From assembly GCA_012522165.1 (NCBI GenBank), contig JAAYKZ010000436.1:1-8991 (forward strand): a DNA stretch of 8,991 nt, given 5' to 3'. The notes under the pieces were generated by a model that worked only from the letters and a program-made list of their open reading frames with translations, was not told the origin of the DNA and did not search any database. Of this stretch, positions 1-3,889 are shown in pieces; the first letter of the stretch is position 1, and each line of letters opens with the position of its first letter. The DNA is from Clostridiales bacterium (GTDB taxonomy: Bacteria > Bacillota > Clostridia > Caldicoprobacterales > UBA3941). The position numbers and the translations under genes are program-made.

Positions 1-81
1 AAGGAAGAAATTGTTATTCCTGCTTCCAAGGCTCCAGTTTTCAAAGCAGGAAAAGCTTTGAAAGATGCTGTACAAAAATAA
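1..81 (+). CDS. hup: HU family DNA-binding protein, C-terminal end (partial)
   Basis: The first 26 codons of the window, ending in TAA at 79-81, encode the C-terminal tail of a HU protein. The residues KEEIVIPASKAPVFKAGKAL match the end of the family's DNA-binding arm and its closing helix (typical pattern: I.IPA...P.FKAGK.LK..V). HU is a small dimeric nucleoid protein that bends DNA and binds without strong sequence preference. The start and most of the protein lie upstream of the window, so length and start cannot be judged. A terminator follows directly, so this gene probably ends a transcription unit separate from rqcP. In many Clostridia a HU gene sits just before rqcP (yabO), which fits this context. 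Confidence 0.93.
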   Translation, partial: KEEIVIPASKAPVFKAGKALKDAVQK

Positions 82-93
82 TTAGTCATAAAG

Positions 94-128
94 ACCGAGA
101 TTCCTTGACCAGGAGCTCTCGGTTTTTT
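94..128 (+). terminator. Intrinsic terminator after the HU gene
   Basis: The outer stem ACCGAGA (94-100) pairs with TCTCGGT (117-123). An inner stem TTCCT (101-105) can pair with AGGAG (111-115), leaving a short loop. A run of T follows at 123-128, and a second T run lies at 132-137. It starts 12 nt after the HU stop codon. Confidence 0.85.
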
Positions 129-139
129 ATCTTTTTTGG

Positions 140-192
140 TGTTATACTCATACCAATAAATATTGAACTGGCATAACAGCTTAAATTATAGA
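140..192 (+). promoter_or_regulatory. Candidate promoter region for rqcP
   Basis: Two sigma-A-like candidates lie between the HU terminator and rqcP. The first is an extended -10, TGTTATACT (140-148), with no good -35. The second is TTGAAC (163-168), 18 nt from TATAGA (187-192). A 7-bp inverted repeat (136-142 with 150-156) overlaps the first. A promoter is expected here because a terminator stands just upstream. Which register is used cannot be decided from sequence. Confidence 0.35.
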
Positions 193-229
193 CCAATTGT
201 ATGAAAAAATTGCAGTAAGGGGTGAAAGA

Positions 230-469
230 ATGAGGATAGATAAATTTTTAAAGGTATCAAGAATTATAAAAAGGCGAACCATGGCCAATCAGGCTTGTAC
301 CCAGGGTCGGGTTACCATAAATGGCAAAATAGCCAAGCCGGGAAGTGAAGTCAAAGCAGGAGATAAAATAGAGATTCTCTTTGGCGAAGAAGTGAGAGCT
401 TATGAAGTTTTGGATGTATCCGAACACGTTGCCAAAAAGGATGCAACCAGTATGTATCGAATTCTCTAA
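230..469 (+). CDS. rqcP: S4-domain RNA-binding protein RqcP (YabO)
   Basis: A 79-residue protein made almost entirely of one S4 RNA-binding domain: MRIDKFLKVSRIIKRR at the N-terminus, then GRVTINGKIAKPGSEVKAGD (residues 26-45), the usual S4 turn. RqcP (formerly YabO) works with RqcH on stalled 50S subunits carrying peptidyl-tRNA. It stabilises the tRNA in the P site while poly-alanine tails are added to the nascent chain, marking it for degradation. The ATG at 230 is preferred because AAGGGGTGAA lies just before it and because the family begins MR(I/L)DK.L. A TTG at 197 would add 11 residues that do not look like the family. B. subtilis RqcP is of similar size. Its position upstream of yabP/yabQ/divIC matches the Bacillus order. 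Family assignment is firm; the ribosome-rescue role is by homology. Confidence 0.92.
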   Translation: MRIDKFLKVSRIIKRRTMANQACTQGRVTINGKIAKPGSEVKAGDKIEILFGEEVRAYEVLDVSEHVAKKDATSMYRIL

Positions 470-527
470 TCCTTGTGTATTTCCCCTAATCTATGTAAAT
501 AATAAATATAACCCATTATCATAGTTT

Positions 528-533
528 AGGAGG
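528..533 (+). promoter_or_regulatory. Ribosome binding site of the SpoIID-like gene
   Basis: A perfect AGGAGG lies 7 nt before the ATG at 541. It fixes this start, which also places a proper lipoprotein signal at the N-terminus. Confidence 0.85.
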
Positions 534-540
534 AAATACC

Positions 541-1605
541 ATGATAAATAAAAAAACTGCCTATATAAAAATAATTAGCCTATTGCTAGTAATGATGCTG
601 GTGGCAGGCTGTACAGCATTAACAAGGCGAGATAGGGAACCTGCACCCCAGGATGACACCCGGCAGGGACAGCCTCTAGGCACAAAAAAACCATCCCCAC
701 GTCAAGATTCTGGCCAGCAGCAGGCTCCTAAAAAACCCTCCCTTCCAAAAGCACTGCAGGCTAGTCAGGGACAGGAGCCCAGCCTAAAGGTATTTATCAA
801 AGACGAAAACCGTGTAGAAGAAATGAAATTGGAAGACTATATAAAAAATGTTGTGGCTGGGGAGATAAAAAATGATTGGCCAGATGAGGCTATAAAGGCC
901 CAGGCCATAATAGCCAGAACATTTGTACTAAACTTTGTTGACGAAAAAGGGCAATCAAAGTATGGCAATGCTCATATATCCACTGATATTGAAGAAGCAC
1001 AGGCCTGGAACCCTGAAGCAGTCAATGAAAAAATAGAAAAGGCAGTGCAGGACACCAGAGGGCAGGTTATGGTATACGACGGAAAATTTGCCAAGGGCTG
1101 GTTTCATTCCAATGCAGCCGGCAAGACTGCTACAGCTAAAGAGGGCCTAAACTACAAAGATGAAAACCCGCCCTATATCAAGATGGTAGATTCCCCCGAT
1201 GATTCACCAGAGATACCTGATGATGAGGTTTATTGGGAATATAGGGTTTCAAAGGGCAAAGTACTTGAGGCCCTAAAAACCATGGGTAAATCATTAAAAG
1301 ATTTTGGCAGCGTTTCCATTGGTCAAAAGGGAGAATCAGGAAGGGCAGTCACTCTCTCCTTTGATGGGACAGAGGTATCAGCGCCAGATTTTAGAATTGC
1401 TATAGGCAGCACAGAGATGAAATCAACGCTGCTGGATTCAGTAGAACTACAGGGAGAGCAGGTGGTGTTTAAAGGCAGAGGCTATGGCCACGGGGTAGGC
1501 ATGTCCCAATGGGGAGCTTATAAGATGGCCAAGGAGGGCAAAAAAGCTGAGGATATAATAACCCACTATTTCGAGGGAGTAAATGTTGTGAAAATGTGGG
1601 ATTGA
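541..1605 (+). CDS. SpoIID/LytB-domain lipoprotein
   Basis: A 354-residue protein. Residues 1-24 form a lipoprotein signal: basic start, hydrophobic core, and lipobox V-A-G-C with the lipidated Cys at 24. Residues 25-80 are a Pro/Gln/Lys-rich, probably disordered linker. The SpoIID domain follows from about residue 82. It includes VVAGEIKNDWPDEAIKAQAIIARTF (starting at residue 104) with the conserved Glu at 108, the FHSNAAGKTATAKEG segment (188-202), and the C-terminal GYGHGVGMSQWGA (314-326). SpoIID proteins are lytic transglycosylases that cut glycan strands lacking stem peptides; in sporulation they act with SpoIIP and SpoIIM during engulfment. Glu 108 aligns by motif with the catalytic Glu of that family. 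Since it is not linked to a spoIIQ/spoIIID locus and is a lipoprotein, it is more safely called a SpoIID/LytB paralogue than SpoIID itself. The next gene is yabP, 60 nt downstream. Confidence 0.88.
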   Translation: MINKKTAYIKIISLLLVMMLVAGCTALTRRDREPAPQDDTRQGQPLGTKKPSPRQDSGQQQAPKKPSLPKALQASQGQEPSLKVFIKDENRVEEMKLEDYIKNVVAGEIKNDWPDEAIKAQAIIARTFVLNFVDEKGQSKYGNAHISTDIEEAQAWNPEAVNEKIEKAVQDTRGQVMVYDGKFAKGWFHSNAAGKTATAKEGLNYKDENPPYIKMVDSPDDSPEIPDDEVYWEYRVSKGKVLEALKTMGKSLKDFGSVSIGQKGESGRAVTLSFDGTEVSAPDFRIAIGSTEMKSTLLDSVELQGEQVVFKGRGYGHGVGMSQWGAYKMAKEGKKAEDIITHYFEGVNVVKMWD

Positions 1606-1618
1606 AGATATATAAAAA

Positions 1619-1647
1619 GAATACTCATCAAAAACCCATCATATACT
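1619..1647 (+). promoter_or_regulatory. Candidate sigma-E promoter of yabP-yabQ
   Basis: The -35 element GAATACT (1619-1625) differs at one position from the sigma-E pattern kmATATT. After a 14-nt spacer, CATATACT (1640-1647) differs at one position from CATACAnT. B. subtilis yabP and yabQ belong to the mother-cell sigma-E regulon, so function and sequence agree. A start 6-8 nt after the -10 would give a very short leader that just keeps the ribosome binding site. Confidence 0.6.
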
Positions 1648-1665
1648 GTCTTAGAAGGGGATAGT

Positions 1666-1968
1666 ATGATTCGGGATTTGGATGATAAAAAGACCACTAG
1701 AGGACGCAGCCACAGTATATTGATGGAAAATCGCCAGAAGGTGAGTATTACAGGAGTACAAGATGTAGATAGCTTTGATGAAGCTACAGTACTGTTGGTA
1801 ACCGATATGGGCTATATAACCCTACACGGAGTGGACCTCCATATAAGTAAACTAAATCTGGAAGAAGGCCAGCTGATAGTAGAGGGAGAAATTATAGCTC
1901 TCCAATACAGTGATGCTGACTATGCCAGTGGCAAAGGTTCCGGACTACTGAGCAGGATATTTAGGTAG
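1666..1968 (+). CDS. yabP: Sporulation protein YabP
   Basis: A 100-residue protein of the YabP/YqfC family. The family core is visible from residue 20: MENRQKVSITGVQDVDSFDE, then VLLVTDMGYITLHGVDLHISKLNLEEG, ending with a beta-rich IVEGEIIALQYSD. The last residues, GLLSRIFR, are typical of the family's short C-terminal tail. YabP is a small mother-cell protein made under sigma-E in B. subtilis; its molecular role is not settled, but the family is confined to spore formers. The start at ATG 1666 has AGAAGGGG (1653-1660) 5 nt upstream. Its TAG stop overlaps the ribosome binding site of yabQ, so the two are probably translationally coupled. The candidate sigma-E promoter lies immediately upstream, after the SpoIID-like gene. 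Confidence 0.9.
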   Translation: MIRDLDDKKTTRGRSHSILMENRQKVSITGVQDVDSFDEATVLLVTDMGYITLHGVDLHISKLNLEEGQLIVEGEIIALQYSDADYASGKGSGLLSRIFR

Positions 1969-1980
1969 GGAGGCATGCCT

Positions 1981-2277
1981 ATGACCTTATCTACCTCCAA
2001 TCAAGCCTATATTTTTTTAGCCACCGTATATGTAGGATTACTCTTAGGTCTAATTTATGATATATACAGGGCCTTTAGGATGATCACAAAGCCTGGCAGA
2101 TTACTACTGGCTGTCTTTGATCTTTTATTTTGGATCCTTGCGGCCCTTTTTTCTTTTACCATGCTTTTTAAGGTCAATGGTGGAGAGATTAGACTATATG
2201 CCTTTATTGGACTGGCATTGGGATGGGGTCTTTATACTCTGGCGGTAGGTAGCATTGTGGTAAAGTTTTTAGTATAG
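1981..2277 (+). CDS. yabQ: Spore cortex protein YabQ, shortened by an in-frame TAG
   Basis: A membrane protein of the YabQ family, needed for spore cortex formation in B. subtilis and located in the membranes around the forespore. The 98 residues contain three hydrophobic segments (about 8-28, 43-64 and 71-93). The family signature GLIYDIYRAFR (23-33) follows the first, and the DLLFWILAALFSF stretch (47-59) forms the second. The ATG at 1981 is chosen over the one at 1975 because the ribosome binding site AGGGAGG (1967-1973) is 7 nt from 1981 but only 1 nt from 1975. The frame stops at TAG 2275-2277 right after the third hydrophobic segment. In the same frame it continues open to 2403 with a basic, amphipathic stretch like the C-terminal part of other YabQ proteins. 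Either the natural protein is short, or this is a nonsense mutation or a sequence error. Confidence 0.85.
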   Translation: MTLSTSNQAYIFLATVYVGLLLGLIYDIYRAFRMITKPGRLLLAVFDLLFWILAALFSFTMLFKVNGGEIRLYAFIGLALGWGLYTLAVGSIVVKFLV

Positions 2278-2403
2278 GTTTATGAAATTGTTTCAAATAT
2301 TATTCTTTGGCCCATAAGGATGATAGGAAGAGGGATAAAATGGCTAGCTAAAAAAATTCCTGTGAAAAAATTTAAAAAAAGTGAAGAAAGTAATAATGTT
2401 TAA
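2278..2403 (+). other. In-frame extension of yabQ after the amber codon
   Basis: Directly after TAG 2275-2277 the yabQ frame stays open for 41 codons to TAA 2401-2403. The encoded peptide reads VYEIVSNIILWPIRMIGRGI, followed by WLAKKIPVKKFKKSEESNNV. It is amphipathic, then strongly basic, the kind of tail seen on clostridial YabQ proteins. There is no start codon with a ribosome binding site inside it. Joined to the upstream part with one residue at the amber position, the protein would be 140 residues. It is probably the lost or read-through C-terminus of yabQ rather than a separate gene. Confidence 0.6.
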
Positions 2404-2434
2404 ATTATTCTTAAAGCAAAAAAGGACTTTTAAT

Positions 2435-2462
2435 TTGATTGTCGAATAGTATATAATATACC
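2435..2462 (+). promoter_or_regulatory. Candidate sigma-A promoter of divIC-yabR
   Basis: The 127-nt gap before divIC holds a perfect TATAAT (2452-2457), whose 17-nt-spaced -35 (TTTAAT, 2429-2434) is poor. Overlapping it, TTGATT (2435-2440) is 16 nt from TATACC (2457-2462). One of these registers probably drives divIC and yabR, which are vegetative genes and need a promoter independent of the sporulation genes upstream. Confidence 0.42.
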
Positions 2463-2530
2463 TATATCTATGGCTTGCTGTCTATTGCTAGTCCCATTTA
2501 TATTATTCTGTCGGGAGAGATAATAGTCCA

Positions 2531-2821
2531 ATGAAGAAGAAGCGATACACTTTAAGACTCAGAACAAAAATATTTTTGGCTTTGCTCTTTCTAGGCTATT
2601 TTGGCATCACTATGCTCAAACAGGAAATAAAACTCAATGAGCAGAAAGCGGAGATACAGCACCTAAAGGAACAGATAGCTGAGACAGAGGAAGTAAATGC
2701 GGAACTAGAGCGACTTATTGAGTACACCGAGAGTGAGGAGTTTATCGAAAAAGTCGCTAGAGAGCGCCTAGGTTGGGTAAAAAAAGGTGAAATTATTTTC
2801 ATCGAAAAGAAAAAAGATTAG
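2531..2821 (+). CDS. divIC: Septum formation initiator DivIC (FtsB/DivIC family)
   Basis: A 96-residue bitopic membrane protein. It has a short basic cytoplasmic tail (1-13, KKKRYTLRLRTK), one transmembrane helix (about 14-29), a coiled coil (about 31-65, rich in E, K and L at heptad spacing), and the family's C-terminal block FIEKVARERLGWVKKGEIIF (71-90). DivIC forms a complex with FtsL and DivIB at the division septum and helps activate septal wall synthesis. Length and layout are usual for the family. GGGAGAGA (2513-2520) lies 10 nt before the ATG. It is followed after 18 nt by yabR, probably in one operon, as in B. subtilis. Confidence 0.9.
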   Translation: MKKKRYTLRLRTKIFLALLFLGYFGITMLKQEIKLNEQKAEIQHLKEQIAETEEVNAELERLIEYTESEEFIEKVARERLGWVKKGEIIFIEKKKD

Positions 2822-2839
2822 AGGAGGAGCCCTTATTTT

Positions 2840-3193
2840 ATGCCAGTTAAGGTAGGACGAATTCTGGAAGGAACTGTTTCAGGAATAACCAATTTTGGTG
2901 CTTTTATTGATCTCCCCAATGGTGAGAGAGGTATGGTACACATATCAGAGGTAGCTGATGCTTATGTGAAAGACATAAACGATTACCTCAAGGAAAATGA
3001 CAAAGTGAAGGTTAAGGTGCTAGCAATCGATGATAAAGGAAGGATAAGTCTTTCCATACGCAAAGCAGAGACTCAAAGCCAAATATCCTTTGAAGAGCAA
3101 TTAGCCCAATTTCTAAAAGATAGTGAGGAAAGATTATCAGATCTTAGAAATCGTGATAACAAACGAGGGAGAGGAGCTTGGAGAGGAAGATAA
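2840..3193 (+). CDS. yabR: S1-domain RNA-binding protein YabR
   Basis: A 117-residue protein with one S1 (OB-fold) RNA-binding domain at residues 1-75. It shows the classic signature: VGRILEGTVSGITNFGAFID (5-24), GMVHISEVADAYVKDINDYL (31-50), VKVKVLAIDDKGRISLSIRKA (56-76). A charged helical segment follows (83-103), then an Arg/Gly-rich tail (104-117, ending RGRGAWRGR) that may add non-specific RNA contacts. YabR resembles the general stress protein 13 family and is thought to bind RNA or ribosomes; the exact role is not established. A strong GGAGGAG (2823-2829) lies 10 nt before ATG 2840, next to the divIC stop. A hairpin terminator follows the gene. The position between divIC and a tRNA cluster matches B. 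subtilis. Confidence 0.88.
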   Translation: MPVKVGRILEGTVSGITNFGAFIDLPNGERGMVHISEVADAYVKDINDYLKENDKVKVKVLAIDDKGRISLSIRKAETQSQISFEEQLAQFLKDSEERLSDLRNRDNKRGRGAWRGR

Positions 3194-3221
3194 TATTTAG
3201 GATAATATAAATCAGAATATT

Positions 3222-3256
3222 AAACGCATCCGCTAATAATTGGATGCGTTTGTTGC
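3222..3256 (+). terminator. Terminator of the divIC-yabR operon
   Basis: A perfect 10-bp stem, AAACGCATCC (3222-3231) with GGATGCGTTT (3242-3251), closes a 10-nt loop. The T tract is interrupted (TTTGTTGCTT), so termination may be moderate. It starts 28 nt after the yabR stop. Confidence 0.75.
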
Positions 3257-3324
3257 TTAAGAAGATAGAAAGAGCGCTATTAATAATTACCAAAATAAGA
3301 TATTATAAAAACTTTAAAATACCC

Positions 3325-3353
3325 CTGACATTATAGCAAATATATTATACAAT
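3325..3353 (+). promoter_or_regulatory. Sigma-A promoter of the tRNA operon
   Basis: The -35 CTGACA (3325-3330) and -10 TACAAT (3348-3353) each differ at one position from consensus and are 17 nt apart. Transcription would start near 3360, about 30 nt before the first tRNA. Confidence 0.7.
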
Positions 3354-3389
3354 AAAATTCGCCGCCAAGAGAGAGCTAATAATTAACGA

Positions 3390-3466
<77 letters not shown>

Positions 3467-3472
3467 TAATGT

Positions 3473-3549
3473 GGCGGCGTAGCTCAGTTGGCTAGAGCAT
3501 TCGGTTCATACCCGAAGAGTCAGCGGTTCAAATCCGTTCGCCGCTACCA
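3473..3549 (+). tRNA. tRNA-Met (CAT), elongator
   Basis: 77 nt with encoded CCA. The acceptor GGCGGCG pairs with CGCCGCT, with a G-T wobble at 1-72. The anticodon stem TTCGG/CCGAA surrounds loop TTCATAC, with CAT at 3507-3509. The stem sequences resemble Bacillus elongator tRNA-Met and not tRNA-Ile2, the other CAT-bearing tRNA whose anticodon is modified to lysidine by TilS. It starts 6 nt after the fMet gene. Confidence 0.93.
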
Positions 3550-3554
3550 ACTGT

Positions 3555-3630
3555 GGGCGCATAGCTCAGCTGGGAGAGCACTTGCCTTACAAGCAAGGGG
3601 TCACAGGTTCGAGCCCTGTTGCGCCCACCA
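3555..3630 (+). tRNA. tRNA-Val (TAC)
   Basis: 76 nt with encoded CCA. The acceptor GGGCGCA pairs fully with TGCGCCC. The anticodon stem CTTGC/GCAAG closes loop CTTACAA, with anticodon TAC at 3588-3590, reading valine codons. The T arm contains GGTTCGAGC. Last gene of the operon, 5 nt after tRNA-Met. Confidence 0.97.
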
Positions 3631-3635
3631 TACTT

Positions 3636-3666
3636 AAAGAGTAGGATAAAGATCCTACTCTTTTTT
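3636..3666 (+). terminator. Intrinsic terminator of the tRNA operon
   Basis: A perfect stem AGAGTAGGAT (3638-3647) with ATCCTACTCT (3652-3661), extendable by A-T pairs, closes the tetraloop AAAG. Six Ts follow at 3661-3666. It lies just after the tRNA-Val CCA and separates the tRNAs from spoIIE. Confidence 0.93.
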
Positions 3667-3779
3667 ATTTATCTATCATACAGATTCAACATTTTTCCCA
3701 AGTTTCTAATAAGCGACTACAATACAATATAAAAAAGATATAGGAAATTGTTTTTTTACCTAGTTAAGCCAGGTTTTTT

Positions 3780-3845
3780 TGTCGCAATGTTTTTTGGGCA
3801 AGTCTTTCAATATTGACAAAATATTCAAGTTGCCTTTGTTATAAT
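3780..3845 (+). promoter_or_regulatory. spoIIE promoter with 21-nt spacer and Spo0A-box-like sites
   Basis: A perfect TTGACA (3813-3818) and a perfect TATAAT (3840-3845) are separated by 21 nt, too far for ordinary sigma-A promoters. The B. subtilis spoIIE promoter is known for the same 21-bp spacing and needs Spo0A~P with sigma-A. Two near matches to the 0A box TGNCGAA are present: TGTCGCA (3780-3786) and TGACAAA (3814-3820), the second overlapping the -35. The -35 also lies in the palindrome TCAATATTGA (3807-3816). The upstream DNA has T-tracts at 3751-3757, 3774-3780 and 3791-3795. Confidence 0.68.
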
Positions 3846-3889
3846 ATGCTCACCTGTATAATATAAATATAAGTTTGGCGGTGAGTTGA

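Noticed and set aside
197..229. TTG start giving rqcP 11 extra residues
   Set aside because: There is no good ribosome binding site before it. The ATG at 230 has AAGGGGTGAA and begins with the family's own N-terminus.
520..528. CATAGTTTA, a perfect match to the sigma-K/sigma-E type -10 (CATAnnnTA) before the SpoIID-like gene
   Set aside because: It overlaps the ribosome binding site; a transcript starting from it would begin after AGGAGG, and no convincing -35 lies at the right distance.
1975..1980. Upstream ATG of yabQ at 1975
   Set aside because: Only 1 nt separates it from the ribosome binding site; the ATG at 1981 has the proper 7-nt spacing.
2411..2433. TTAAAG…CTTTTAA inverted repeat after yabQ, possible terminator
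   Set aside because: The stem is short and all but one pair are A-T, with no proper T tract, so it is not convincing.
3758..3780. ACCT…AGGT hairpin followed by seven Ts, a possible terminator upstream of spoIIE
   Set aside because: The stem is only 4 bp with a 9-nt loop, and a strong terminator already stands at 3636-3666.
3857..3862. Second TATAAT before spoIIE
   Set aside because: No -35 lies at 16-18 nt, and the TTGACA/TATAAT pair with 21-nt spacing fits the known spoIIE promoter type better.
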